A stretch of DNA of 50,095 bases from Stenotrophomonas geniculata ATCC 19374 = JCM 13324 (lineage in GTDB: Bacteria; Pseudomonadota; Gammaproteobacteria; Xanthomonadales; Xanthomonadaceae). The notes under the pieces are model-generated. The model was not told the origin of the DNA. It ran no database searches and saw only the letters and a list, made by a program, of their open reading frames with translations. The position numbers and the translations under genes were made by a program. Where the stretch lies: the NCBI RefSeq assembly GCF_001431625.1, contig NZ_LLXT01000133.1:1-50095 (forward strand), written 5' to 3'. Position 1 is the stretch's first letter; the number at the start of each line of letters is the position of its first letter. This document shows positions 1 through 9,121 of this stretch, piece by piece.

Positions 1-20
1 ACGCATGGCGTGGATCTACA
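1..20. repeat. Partial palindromic repeat cut by the window edge
   Basis: The first 20 bases match the right arm of the ATCCACGC-ATG-GCGTGGAT palindrome that appears complete at 9889-9907 and 47484-47503. The left arm lies outside the window. Bases 21-204 hold no supported gene; the open frame there lacks a ribosome binding site and recognisable protein features. Confidence 0.6.
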
Positions 21-204
21 GGATGCAGTTGTTGCCTTTGACGTTGAGTCCGCCTTCAAGCGAGCCGAGCACCGCAGGTCCGGCGAGGGCGAAGAGGCGC
101 GGGTGTCTGAGCGTAGCGAGTTCCCGCGCCGTCCCTCGACGGGCCGAGGAGCGCAGGGAACCGGTGCGTAGCACCGGCTCGCGGTCGGCGGAGCGTTTCT
201 TTTG

Positions 205-236
205 GTTACTTTTCTTTTCGCAAAAAGAAAAGTAAC
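205..236. repeat. Perfect 14-bp inverted repeat, T-rich/A-rich arms
   Basis: GTTACTTTTCTTTT (205-218) and its exact reverse complement (223-236) flank a CGCA loop. The T-rich arm could end transcripts on either strand. I believe similar sequences recur in Xanthomonadaceae intergenic regions, from memory only. Confidence 0.7.
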
Positions 237-268
237 GCCCGACCAGGCGTCAGTCACCCGTGGCCCTT

Positions 269-293
269 GTAGAGTCGAGCCATGCTCGACTGC
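269..293. repeat. SMAG-like palindrome downstream of the epimerase gene
   Basis: GTAGAGTCGAGC-CATGCTCGACTGC is a GTAG-bounded hairpin. It lies 5 bp past the epimerase stop codon, where it could act as a 3'-end stem-loop. SMAG repeats (Stenotrophomonas maltophilia GTAG) are a known family of short palindromes in this genus. Confidence 0.6.
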
Positions 294-298
294 GCGGT

Positions 299-1393
299 TC
301 AACCCAGCATCTCCAGCCCACGCACTTCGGTGATGCCCAACCCCGGCACGTCGCTGATGCTGATCTCCGATTCGTTGAAATGCACGCCGCCGCTGACCGG
401 GTCGAACTGGCCCAGCGAGGGGCCGTCGAGGTCGACCTTGGTGATCACATCGCTCTTGGCCACCGCCAGGTGCACGGCGGCGGCGACGCTGATGCTGGAT
501 TCAATCATGCAGCCGATCATGCACGGCACGCCGTAGATGCCGGCGATGTCGGCGATGCGGATCGCGTTGGACAGGCCGCCGGTCTTCATCAGCTTGATGT
601 TGATGATGTCGGCCGCGCGCTGCTGGATCAGGTCCATCACCTGGCTGGGGCTGAACACGCTTTCGTCGGCCATCACCGGCGTGTTGACGCGGTCGGTGAC
701 GTACTTCAGGCCACTGATGTCCGCTGCCTTCACCGGCTGCTCCAGCAGCTCCAGTACCACGCCGGCCTCTTCCAGCGTGCGCATCGCATGCACCGCCTGC
801 TTGGCGGTCCAGCCCTGGTTGGCGTCCAGGCGCAGCAGGGCGCGGCCTTCCACCGCCGCATGGATCGCCTTGACCCGTTCGATGTCCAGGCCGATGTCCT
901 TGCCGACTTTGATTTTCAGCGACTCGAAGCCGCGCTCGATCGCCGACAGCGAATCGGCCACCATCTTGTCGATGTAGTCCACGCTGATGGTGATGTCGGT
1001 GGTGATCACCGGGTCGCCGCCACCGAGCATCTGATATAGCGGCGCACCGTGCAGCTGCGCCCACAGGTCGTACAGCGCGATTTCCACCGCGGCCTTGGCG
1101 CTGGTGTTGCGCTCCATCGCGGTCTGCACCAGCGTGCACAGATGGTTGAGGTTGACCACGTCCTGGCCGATCAGGCGCGGGGCGATGAAGTGGCGGATCG
1201 CTTCGATGATCGAGCCGTGCGTATCGCCGGTGATCACCGCAGTGGCCGGGGCTTCACCGTAACCGGTGTGGCCGGTGTCGGTGCGGATCAGAACCACCAC
1301 GTCTTCCACGGTTTCCACCGTGCGCAGGGCAGTCTTGAACGGCGTCTTCAGCGGCACGCGCAGCATGCCCAGTTCGATGGCAGTGATCTTCAT
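299..1393 (-). CDS. Dipeptide epimerase (L-Ala-D/L-Glu epimerase type, enolase superfamily)
   Basis: This 364-aa protein belongs to the muconate-lactonizing subgroup of the enolase superfamily. Visible landmarks are the catalytic lysine motif KIKVGK (about 160-165), metal ligands in DANQGW (190) and LEQP (218) and ADES (243), and the second lysine in IKLMKTGG (267). These fit Ala-Glu dipeptide epimerases, which convert L-Ala-D-Glu from murein to L-Ala-L-Glu so that the dipeptide can be degraded. Its ATG overlaps the TGA of the upstream NlpC/P60 gene (ATGA), so the two are very likely translationally coupled. The pair recalls Bacillus YkfB/YkfC. Other dipeptide specificities within the family are possible. 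Confidence 0.9.
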   Translation of the reverse strand: MKITAIELGMLRVPLKTPFKTALRTVETVEDVVVLIRTDTGHTGYGEAPATAVITGDTHGSIIEAIRHFIAPRLIGQDVVNLNHLCTLVQTAMERNTSAKAAVEIALYDLWAQLHGAPLYQMLGGGDPVITTDITISVDYIDKMVADSLSAIERGFESLKIKVGKDIGLDIERVKAIHAAVEGRALLRLDANQGWTAKQAVHAMRTLEEAGVVLELLEQPVKAADISGLKYVTDRVNTPVMADESVFSPSQVMDLIQQRAADIINIKLMKTGGLSNAIRIADIAGIYGVPCMIGCMIESSISVAAAVHLAVAKSDVITKVDLDGPSLGQFDPVSGGVHFNESEISISDVPGLGITEVRGLEMLG

Positions 1394-2829
1394 TCAGGAG
1401 TCTTGGCCCGCAGGCGCTGGATGTTGGTGATGCGGTCGATGTAGCGGACGGTATCGCTGGCCATCATCGGCTCCAGCGGCGTGACCGAAACACCATTGAG
1501 GTGGGCCTGTACGCGCGTGCCGTCGGTACCGAACCAGCTGCCGCCCGCCGTATCGTGGATCACCCAGGTGCGGCCGTCGACATGGCCGATGGCCATCATC
1601 ACGTGCCCGGGAATGTAGACGAGGTCGCCCACCTGCAGGTCGGTGACGGCGCGGTCGCGTACCGCTTTGCCGTCCTTGCCGGTGAAGGGCAGGCGATCCA
1701 GCGCGGGGCTGACCGCCTGTGCACTGGTATTGCGCGGCAGCAGCACGCCGAAGCTGCGGTAGATCTCGGAAACGAACCCGCTGCAGTCGCGGGTGTCGTA
1801 GTCGTGGCCCCATCCGTAGCGTTCGCCCAGGAACTTGAAGGCCTGCTGCAGCAGCAGGCGCGGGGTCAGCGGCAGGTAGTCGGCGGCGGTGTCCTGCGAG
1901 CGCGGCAGCAGCGCCGGCACCAGCTTCAGGCGCCCGTTGGCCTCGCGCACCGGCAGCTGCACCACCCACGACGCGTGCGCCTGCTGGCCGTTCACGGGTT
2001 CTGAAGCGGGCCAGTCGGCCAGCACCGGCAGGCGCACGCCCATGTCCAGCTGCAGGCGCGAGACGCGCGGTTCCTCCGGGGTGTAGGCGGTCTGCGCGGT
2101 GGCGCCGGTGACGATGCGGTACGGGCCCTTCGTGCCATAGCCGAGCACCGTGGCCTTGTCGCCGCTGGCGATGGCATCGGCCTCGATCCATGCGCTGTAG
2201 CGCTCGCTGTGCACGAACAGCCAACGGCCATCGGTACTGCGATGGACCACCGCGACCTTGTCGCCGGGGAACAGTGCCGATTCCTGGAAGCGGTCGATGT
2301 CGGTGTCACCGGCAGTGCTGAAGACCCGCTCGCGGGTGGGGAAGGTACGCAGTGCCGCGCGCTTCACCACCAGCCCGTAGGCCGGTGCCACCTGGGCAGG
2401 AATCGCATCGAGGCCGAGGTTGGCTTCGATCGCGCTGCGCAGTGCGGTCGCGATCGCCTGGCCCTTGTCGTTGTAGAGGGCGCGGGTGGGCCAACTCGAC
2501 AGCGCGGTGATGCTGGCACGCACCGTCGCTGCATCAAGCTGGGCGGGCAGTGCGGCGATGTCCTGGATGTGGCTGTCCTGTGCCCGCATCCGCGCGTTCT
2601 GTGCCTCGATCTGCGCGCGGTCCAGAATCGGCGCATCGGCGTTGCCCAGGCGCGCGGCCCAGTACTGCGGGGTCAGGTAGGCCTCGTGCAGGCCGATCAC
2701 ATAGGGCAGCGGTGCGCCGGGATCGGGTGCCACGGCAGGCTGTGCAAAGGCCGGGGCGGCCAGCAGGCACAGGGCCAGGGTCAACCGGCGCGGCCAACGC
2801 CGGCGCGGTTCGCGGGAAGCCAGGCTCAT
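1390..2829 (-). CDS. Secreted SH3/NlpC-P60 cysteine peptidase (murein peptide endopeptidase)
   Basis: The 479-aa protein starts at an ATG with GAGGAGG about 10 nt upstream; a GTG three codons earlier sits too close to that site. An N-terminal signal peptide (LTLALCLLAAPAFAQ) is followed by a helical domain, SH3-like domains, and a C-terminal NlpC/P60 domain with the catalytic Cys in RDCSGF (about 349) and His near GHVMMAIGHVDG (about 409). The architecture matches N-terminally stabilised SH3 NlpC/P60 enzymes that cut L-Ala-gamma-D-Glu bonds in murein peptides. It lies directly upstream of, and overlaps, the epimerase gene that would process the released dipeptide. Exact substrate is inferred. 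Confidence 0.9.
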   Translation of the reverse strand: MSLASREPRRRWPRRLTLALCLLAAPAFAQPAVAPDPGAPLPYVIGLHEAYLTPQYWAARLGNADAPILDRAQIEAQNARMRAQDSHIQDIAALPAQLDAATVRASITALSSWPTRALYNDKGQAIATALRSAIEANLGLDAIPAQVAPAYGLVVKRAALRTFPTRERVFSTAGDTDIDRFQESALFPGDKVAVVHRSTDGRWLFVHSERYSAWIEADAIASGDKATVLGYGTKGPYRIVTGATAQTAYTPEEPRVSRLQLDMGVRLPVLADWPASEPVNGQQAHASWVVQLPVREANGRLKLVPALLPRSQDTAADYLPLTPRLLLQQAFKFLGERYGWGHDYDTRDCSGFVSEIYRSFGVLLPRNTSAQAVSPALDRLPFTGKDGKAVRDRAVTDLQVGDLVYIPGHVMMAIGHVDGRTWVIHDTAGGSWFGTDGTRVQAHLNGVSVTPLEPMMASDTVRYIDRITNIQRLRAKTPE

Positions 2830-2961
2830 GCGGTGCACACCCTCCTCGAATGCCTGTTGGAATATTTATTCCTTTCGGCTTCGAAATCAAGAATAAATTA
2901 TTGACCGGCATCCCGGCCCGTGTTACACAGCCGTTACCACCCGCGCTGGGGAAGTGTCGCT
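2830..2961. promoter_or_regulatory. Divergent promoter region with AT-rich palindrome
   Basis: This 132-bp gap separates two divergent transcription units. It is much more AT-rich than its surroundings and contains GGAATA-TT-TATTCC at 2859-2872, a 6-bp-arm palindrome that could be an operator. No regulator gene is adjacent, so the factor is unknown. Confidence 0.45.
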
Positions 2962-4434
2962 GTGGAGTCTGCCGTTCGCAAACCGTGTCTGCCTGCTGCT
3001 GCCGGCCTGTGTGCCGCGCTGCTGCTGTGGGCGTCGGCCACGCAGGCGGCGGACGGGCGCAGCAGCCAGCAGCGTGCGCGCGAAACGCAGGTGATCGACC
3101 TGATCGACAGCGGCCGCTTCAGCGACGCCGACGCGCTGCTGGCGACCGGGAGCGATGCTGCCGAAGGCGCGTTCCAGCGTGAGCGCATGCGCCGCATCCG
3201 CCTGGATTTTTCCCTCGACGAAACCGCCGCGAAGGCCGCCGTGCGCCGCTGGATTCCCGGCCTCACCGACGAGGAGTTCGCGCGCTGGGACCAGCTCGGC
3301 CTGATTGAACACCTCGATATCGACGGCACGCGCTGGTACTTCAAGCGCGCACCGTCGAACCTGTTCCTGCTCAGCGATGAGGCACGCGCACGCCGCCGCG
3401 CGGATGCACCGGTGCCGGCGCCGGGCCCGAACGAGGTGCTCAATGCACATCACGCGCACGTGCTTGCCGCGGCCCAGCAGAGTGGGCAGGCGTCGGTACT
3501 GCCGCAGCGCATTGAATTCACCCAGTCGCTCACGGTGAAAGCCGAGGCCGTACCGGCCGGCGAAACCGTGCGCGCCTGGATTCCGTACCCGCGCGAGATT
3601 CCGGGCCAGCAGGAGCAGGTGCAGTGGCTGGGCAGCGCGCCCGGTAAGGCACGCATGGCGCCAGCCAGCACCCTGCAGCGCACCGCTTATCTGGAAGCCA
3701 AAGCGGTGGCCGGGCAGCCGACCCGCTTCGAGATCCGCTACGCGGTGACGATCTTCGCGCGGCATACCGCGATCGATCCCGCCAAGGTGCAGGCCACACC
3801 GAACGATCCCGCATTGAAGCCCTACCTGGCTGAACAGCTGCCGCATGTGCGCTTCACCCCCGCGCTGAAGCTGTTCTCCGACCAGGTGCTGCAGGGCGAG
3901 GCGCGCCCGTATGAAGTAGTGCGCAAGCTGTTCGCGGCGGTCGATCGCATTCCATGGGCGGGCGCGCGCGAATACTCCACGCTCAGCAACATCAGCGATT
4001 ACGCCCTGCGCGCTGGCCATGCCGACTGCGGCCAGCAGACCCTGCTGCTGATCGCATTGCTACGCATGAACGGCATTCCCGCGCGCTGGCAGTCGGGGAT
4101 GGTGTTCTCCGACGATGGCAGTGGCTACAACAACCTGCATGATTGGGGGCAGGTCTACCTGGCGCCCTACGGCTGGTTGCCGATGGACGTGACCACCGGC
4201 GCGCTCGCCAGCGATGTGCCTGCACTGCGCAATTTCTATCTGGGTGGCCTCGACGGCTACCGCATCGCCTTCAACGACGATTTCGGCCAGCCCTTCGTGC
4301 CGGCCAAGCAGCATTACCGCTCGGAAACGGTCGACTCGCAGCGCGGCGAGGCCGAGTGGGCAGGCGGCAACCTGTACTTCGACCAATGGAGCTACGACTT
4401 CCAGTGGCGGGTACTGCCAGCCGGGCAACGCTAG
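2962..4434 (+). CDS. Secreted transglutaminase-like domain protein
   Basis: I place the start at GTG 2962, with GGGGAAG eight bases upstream; an upstream GTG at 2920 has no such site. The 490-aa product begins with a signal peptide ending near ASATQAADG. The transglutaminase-like (papain fold) core carries the triad Cys356 (HADCGQQ), His393 (HDWGQVYL) and Asp409 (PMDVTTG). The family includes peptidases and protein cross-linking enzymes. Its place in front of a TonB-dependent receptor and two murein-type hydrolases suggests a periplasmic peptidase role, but that is inference. Confidence 0.85.
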   Translation: MESAVRKPCLPAAAGLCAALLLWASATQAADGRSSQQRARETQVIDLIDSGRFSDADALLATGSDAAEGAFQRERMRRIRLDFSLDETAAKAAVRRWIPGLTDEEFARWDQLGLIEHLDIDGTRWYFKRAPSNLFLLSDEARARRRADAPVPAPGPNEVLNAHHAHVLAAAQQSGQASVLPQRIEFTQSLTVKAEAVPAGETVRAWIPYPREIPGQQEQVQWLGSAPGKARMAPASTLQRTAYLEAKAVAGQPTRFEIRYAVTIFARHTAIDPAKVQATPNDPALKPYLAEQLPHVRFTPALKLFSDQVLQGEARPYEVVRKLFAAVDRIPWAGAREYSTLSNISDYALRAGHADCGQQTLLLIALLRMNGIPARWQSGMVFSDDGSGYNNLHDWGQVYLAPYGWLPMDVTTGALASDVPALRNFYLGGLDGYRIAFNDDFGQPFVPAKQHYRSETVDSQRGEAEWAGGNLYFDQWSYDFQWRVLPAGQR

Positions 4435-4485
4435 CGCGACACATCGCAACTCATACCATTCAATTCTTGCAGGAGAGAGCAGGGG

Positions 4486-7400
4486 ATGAAGGCTTACAGC
4501 ATCAAGCGGGCGGCGTTGTGCGTCGCCCTCGGGGCGTGTCTGGGCGTAGTGCTGCCAGGCATTGCGATGGCACAGAACGTGAGCGGTGCAGTCGCCGGCC
4601 GTGCAACCGCCGGTGACCAGGTGACCGTGGTCAGCAGCAGCACCGGCCTGACCCGTACCGTCACCGTTGGCGCCGATGGCAGCTACCGCCTCGGCCAGCT
4701 GCCGGTAGGTGACTACCAGCTGCAGCTCAGCCGCGATGGCCAGAAACTGGGCGATCAGGTTGCTGTCAGTGTGGCGGTAGGTGGTACCACCACGGTCAAC
4801 CTGGCCAGTGGCGGCGGCGTCACCAATCTTGATGCCCTGCAGGTGGTCGGCACCCGAGTGGTCAACCGCGTGGACGTCTACTCCACCGAGACATCCTTCA
4901 ACATCAACCGCCAGGAAATCTCGCGGTTGCCGGTGGCGCAGGACCTGTCTGCGGTCGCGCTGATGGCGCCGGGCGTGGTCGGCGGCAACTCGTCATTCGG
5001 TGGCCTGTCGTTCGCCGGTTCATCGGTGGCCGAGAATGCGGTCTTCATCAACGGCCTGAATGTCACCGACATGTACACCCGTCGTGGCTTCAGCACGGCG
5101 CCATTTGCGTTCTTCAAGGAATTCCAGGTCAAGACCGGTGGCTACTCGGTCGAGTTCGGGCGCTCCACCGGCGGCGTGATCAATGCGGTAACCCGTTCGG
5201 GCAGCAACGAATTCGAAGGCGGCGTGGAAGTCACCGCTGAACCCAGTGCATGGCGCTCCAGCGGCGGCGATCACTTCCATCGTGATGGAACCCCGCATTC
5301 TTATGGCAGCCGCGACAACAACTCCTTCCTGAAGACCAACGTGTGGGGCTCCGGCCCGATCATCAAAGACAAGCTGTTCCTGTTCGCGATGTACGAAGAC
5401 CGCAGCGACAAGGGACACAACACCTCGTCCGATGGCAGCACCTGGTTCAAGAATGATTCCGGCAACGGCTTCTGGGGCACCAAGCTGGACTGGAACATCA
5501 ACGACAACCACAGCCTGGCGCTGCTGGCGTTCTCGGATGAGGGCGATGTCACTAATGCGTCGTACGGCTACAACTGGAACGCCGACCAGCTCGGCGCCTG
5601 GGGCGGCGATTCGGTCACCGAGACCGGCGGCCGCAACTGGTCGGCCACCTACACCGGCCACTTCGGCCAGAACTTCACCGCCCGTGCCATGGTCGGCCAG
5701 AACAACCAGCGTGCGTTCACCAATTCGTCGTTGGACCAGGCCTGCAGCCCGGTGTTCACCGACAGTACGTATGGCCCGCGACTGGGCAAGCTGCAGGGTC
5801 TTCGTGCCGGCTGCCATCCTACCGGTACGGCGGTGGCCGAGCGTGACGATACCCGTGACGTGGCGCGACTGGACTTCGAATGGCAGCTGGGTGATCACCT
5901 GCTGCGCTTCGGTGTCGACCGCGAGTTGATGACCACCAAGCAATCCACACGCTACCCCGGTCCGACCGAACTGAGCTATACCGCCTACGTGGCGCGACCG
6001 GGCGATGAAGTCTGGGATGGCGCCAACGCCTACGTGCCGGCGGGCGTTACCGAAATGCTGCGTGCGCGAAACCGCAAATCGGGCGGCACGTTCGAGACTG
6101 AAGCCAATGCCTTCTACGTGGAGGACATCTGGAACATCACGCCGAACCTGATGCTCAACCTCGGCGTGCGCTGGGACCGTTTCGAAAACCGCACTGCCGC
6201 CGGCAAGGCGTTCATCAAGATGGACGACCTGATCGCGCCACGTGTCGGCTTCTCGTGGGACATGCGCGGTGACGGCAGCACCAAGCTGTTCGGCAACGCT
6301 GGCCGCTACTACCTGCCGGTCACCAACAACATCAACGTGAACTTCGCCGGTGGCCTCACTGACGAATACAGCTACTACGTGCTCAACGGCTGGGAGCGGA
6401 AAACCTCGCCGACAGGCTCACCGTACATGGCACCGATCGTCGGCCAGCAGATCGGCCCGACCGACACCCGCATGAACACCGGCGGTGCCGACCTGCGCCA
6501 GAGTGTGGATCGCGACCTCAAGGCGGTCTACCAGGACGAGTACATCCTGGGCTTCCAGAACATGATCAACCAGGCATGGTCGTGGGGCGTCAACGCCACC
6601 TATCGACGGATGACCCGTGCGCTGGACGACATCCGCATCAATTACACCCCGTGCGGCCCGACCCCGAGCACGCTGTGGCCGATCGCCAACCCGGGCGAGA
6701 GCCTGACGATCTGGGGTGATAAGAGCATCGGCTGCGCCAACGAGGGCTGGATCACCATCGATACCGCCAACAGCGGTTATCGCAAGGGTGGCAGCGGCGA
6801 GGTGATCGGTTACTCCAAGCCCAAGCGCACCTACAAGGCACTGGAGTTCCAGATCGACCGTGCATGGGACGAGAAGTGGATGTTCAACGCGTCCTACCTG
6901 TGGTCGAAGAGCGAGGGCAATTTCGAAGGCCCTGTGAATTCCGATACCAACTACGGCGACACGGGCATGGTTCAGTTCTGGGACCATCCGGCCACCAACG
7001 AGCGCTATGGCGTGCTGTTCAACGACTTCCGCCACCAGTTCAAGCTGCGTGCCGCTTACGCGCTGAACAAGCAATGGTCGTTCGGAACCACGCTGCAGGT
7101 GCAGTCCGGTGGTCCGATCACGGCCTACGGCGTGATGTGGCCAAACGATTCCATCGCCGGTGGTAGTACCTCCAGCGAAGGTAGCGGTGGTGGCACCGGC
7201 TGGCTGTGCGTGGCCAACTGTTCGGGCCCGTACAACCAGCGGCAGTTCGAGTACAGCCCACGCGGTGCGTTCGGTCGCCTGCCGTGGACCTGGACCATGG
7301 GCGCCAATGTGACCTGGCGTTTGCCGGTGGAGGGCATCGACCTCAGTGCACGGCTGTCGGTGTACAACCTGTTCAACAACCAGAAGACCATCAACGTGCA

Positions 7401-7509
7401 CCAGCGCTATGAAGCGCAGCCCGGCCAGTACCGCGAGGCGACGTTCGGCACCGGGACGCGCTGGCAGGCCCCGCGCTACACCCAGCTGGTGGTGACCTGG
7501 AACTTCTGA
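4486..7509 (+). CDS. Oar-type TonB-dependent receptor
   Basis: This 1007-aa outer membrane protein starts behind AGGAGAG. A signal peptide (to about residue 29, AMAQ) precedes a carboxypeptidase-regulatory-like beta domain (about 30-110), then a plug domain (about 120-235, with SVEFGRSTGGVINAVTRSG) and a long beta-barrel ending in a terminal Phe (VVTWNF) as Bam substrates do. Oar-type receptors in Xanthomonadaceae mostly have unknown ligands. Its position between peptide-hydrolase genes suggests import of peptides or murein fragments. It starts 51 bp after the transglutaminase-like gene. Confidence 0.92.
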   Translation: MKAYSIKRAALCVALGACLGVVLPGIAMAQNVSGAVAGRATAGDQVTVVSSSTGLTRTVTVGADGSYRLGQLPVGDYQLQLSRDGQKLGDQVAVSVAVGGTTTVNLASGGGVTNLDALQVVGTRVVNRVDVYSTETSFNINRQEISRLPVAQDLSAVALMAPGVVGGNSSFGGLSFAGSSVAENAVFINGLNVTDMYTRRGFSTAPFAFFKEFQVKTGGYSVEFGRSTGGVINAVTRSGSNEFEGGVEVTAEPSAWRSSGGDHFHRDGTPHSYGSRDNNSFLKTNVWGSGPIIKDKLFLFAMYEDRSDKGHNTSSDGSTWFKNDSGNGFWGTKLDWNINDNHSLALLAFSDEGDVTNASYGYNWNADQLGAWGGDSVTETGGRNWSATYTGHFGQNFTARAMVGQNNQRAFTNSSLDQACSPVFTDSTYGPRLGKLQGLRAGCHPTGTAVAERDDTRDVARLDFEWQLGDHLLRFGVDRELMTTKQSTRYPGPTELSYTAYVARPGDEVWDGANAYVPAGVTEMLRARNRKSGGTFETEANAFYVEDIWNITPNLMLNLGVRWDRFENRTAAGKAFIKMDDLIAPRVGFSWDMRGDGSTKLFGNAGRYYLPVTNNINVNFAGGLTDEYSYYVLNGWERKTSPTGSPYMAPIVGQQIGPTDTRMNTGGADLRQSVDRDLKAVYQDEYILGFQNMINQAWSWGVNATYRRMTRALDDIRINYTPCGPTPSTLWPIANPGESLTIWGDKSIGCANEGWITIDTANSGYRKGGSGEVIGYSKPKRTYKALEFQIDRAWDEKWMFNASYLWSKSEGNFEGPVNSDTNYGDTGMVQFWDHPATNERYGVLFNDFRHQFKLRAAYALNKQWSFGTTLQVQSGGPITAYGVMWPNDSIAGGSTSSEGSGGGTGWLCVANCSGPYNQRQFEYSPRGAFGRLPWTWTMGANVTWRLPVEGIDLSARLSVYNLFNNQKTINVHQRYEAQPGQYREATFGTGTRWQAPRYTQLVVTWNF

Positions 7510-7564
7510 GGCCACGATCCGCGCCGTCCACCGTGACGGCGCGGGCAATGGAAGGGCTGCGCGC

Positions 7565-9121
7565 ATGTACCACCTGCTGATCGTCGCGGCGGCACTGGCC
7601 GCACCGTCCGCTTCGGCGACCGACATCGCCTCCCTCGATGCCGACGTCGTCGCCGTGGTCCAGCACGAGCACCTGCCTGGGCTGGCCATGGCGGTGGTCG
7701 AGCAGGGGCGTGTGGTGTACCAGCATGCCGAGGGCGCGCGCGGCGATGGCGGCCATATCGACCAGGACACGCTGTTCAAGATCGCCTCCAACAGCAAGGC
7801 GATGACCGCCGCGCTGCTGGCGCGGCTGGTGCAGCAGGGCAAGCTGCGCTGGGAGGATCCGGTGCGGCGGCATCTGCCGGGCTTCCGCATGCACGATGCG
7901 TGGGTGGGCGAGCAGATGCAGGTGCGCGACCTGCTGATCCACAACAGCGGCCTCGGCCTGGGTGCCGGCGACCTGATGCTGTGGCCTGAGCCCAATGCCT
8001 TCACCCGCAGCGACGTCATCGCCGGGCTGGCACACCTGAAACCGGTCACCAGTTTCCGCAGCGGCTATGCCTACGACAACCTGATGTACGTCGTTGCCGG
8101 TGAGGTGGCTGCGGCCGCCGGTGGCAAGCCCTATGACCAGCTGATGCGCGAGCGGGTGTTTGAGCCGCTGGGGATGACCCGCTGCCAGGTGGGGGCGTGG
8201 TCGGTGAAGCGCGTGGGCAACGTGGCGCAGCCGCATGCCCGGCGCGGTGATCGCAATAATGAAGTGGTGAACGCCGATGGAGCGATCAGCCCGGATCTGC
8301 CCTCAATGGCGGCCGGGGGCATCCGCTGTTCGTTGCGCGACATGACGCGCTGGATGCAGGTGCTGCTCGATCCCGCCCTGGTACCTGACTGGCTGGACAG
8401 CACGCAACGCCGCACGCTGTGGACCCTGCACATGCCGATGCCACTGGGCGAGCGCCAGCGGCGCTGGGACAACGCGCATTTCTACGGTTATGGGTATGGC
8501 TGGCGGGTATCGGACATGGACGGGCAGTGGAAGGTAGCGCATACCGGCACGCTGTCAGGCATGTATTCGTCGCTGGCGTTGCTGCCCGACCGCAGGGTGG
8601 GCGTGGTGATGCTGATCAACGGCGAGGGCGAGGATGCACGCACGGCGCTGATGCAGGCCATGCTGAAGCGCTTCACCGCACCCGACGATGCACGCCCGGC
8701 GATGGAGTACCTGGCCGAACTGAAGGCGGACCAGGCCGCTCGTGCGGCAACCGGGCATCAGCGACCTGTGACTTCATCTGCGCAGCGACTCGCGGCTTCC
8801 GATCTGCAGCGCTGGCGGGGCCGCTACGCCGATCCCTGGCTGGGCCCGGCCTCGCTGTGCCCGGGCAAGGACGGCCTGCGCTTCAGCGTCGACAAGTCGC
8901 CAGCGCTGCAGGCGGCCGTGCTGAAGTTGCAGGGGCGCTGGCTGCTGCGCTGGGATACGCTGGGCGACGAAGCGCAGGCGTGGTTGCAGCCAGGCGAGGG
9001 CCCGGTACCGACGCTGGACCTGCGCGCCATCGATCCGGACATCGACTTCAGCTATGACTTCCAGGACCTGCATTTCACTCGTACTGGCGACTGCACTGGC
9101 GGCGACCACCAGCGCCGCTGA
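7565..9121 (+). CDS. Beta-lactamase-family serine hydrolase (penicillin-binding-protein-like)
   Basis: The 518-aa protein has a short signal peptide (ends near PSASATD) and the three class C/DD-peptidase motifs: SxxK at Ser75-Lys78 (SNSK), YxN at Tyr170-Asn172 (YDN) and HTG at 326-328. A C-terminal beta-rich domain follows. Members include D-aminopeptidases, DD-carboxypeptidases and esterases. It sits between a TonB receptor and a VanX-like dipeptidase and overlaps the latter, which favours activity on D-amino-acid peptides. Substrate is unknown. Confidence 0.85.
   Translation: MYHLLIVAAALAAPSASATDIASLDADVVAVVQHEHLPGLAMAVVEQGRVVYQHAEGARGDGGHIDQDTLFKIASNSKAMTAALLARLVQQGKLRWEDPVRRHLPGFRMHDAWVGEQMQVRDLLIHNSGLGLGAGDLMLWPEPNAFTRSDVIAGLAHLKPVTSFRSGYAYDNLMYVVAGEVAAAAGGKPYDQLMRERVFEPLGMTRCQVGAWSVKRVGNVAQPHARRGDRNNEVVNADGAISPDLPSMAAGGIRCSLRDMTRWMQVLLDPALVPDWLDSTQRRTLWTLHMPMPLGERQRRWDNAHFYGYGYGWRVSDMDGQWKVAHTGTLSGMYSSLALLPDRRVGVVMLINGEGEDARTALMQAMLKRFTAPDDARPAMEYLAELKADQAARAATGHQRPVTSSAQRLAASDLQRWRGRYADPWLGPASLCPGKDGLRFSVDKSPALQAAVLKLQGRWLLRWDTLGDEAQAWLQPGEGPVPTLDLRAIDPDIDFSYDFQDLHFTRTGDCTGGDHQRR

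Noticed and set aside
5..235. 76-codon plus-strand frame at the window start
   Set aside because: Built from palindromic repeats and low-complexity Arg/Pro codons; no start signal.
6418..8236. Minus-strand frames of 543 and 281 codons
   Set aside because: Antisense to the TonB-dependent receptor and the serine hydrolase, whose motifs are unambiguous.
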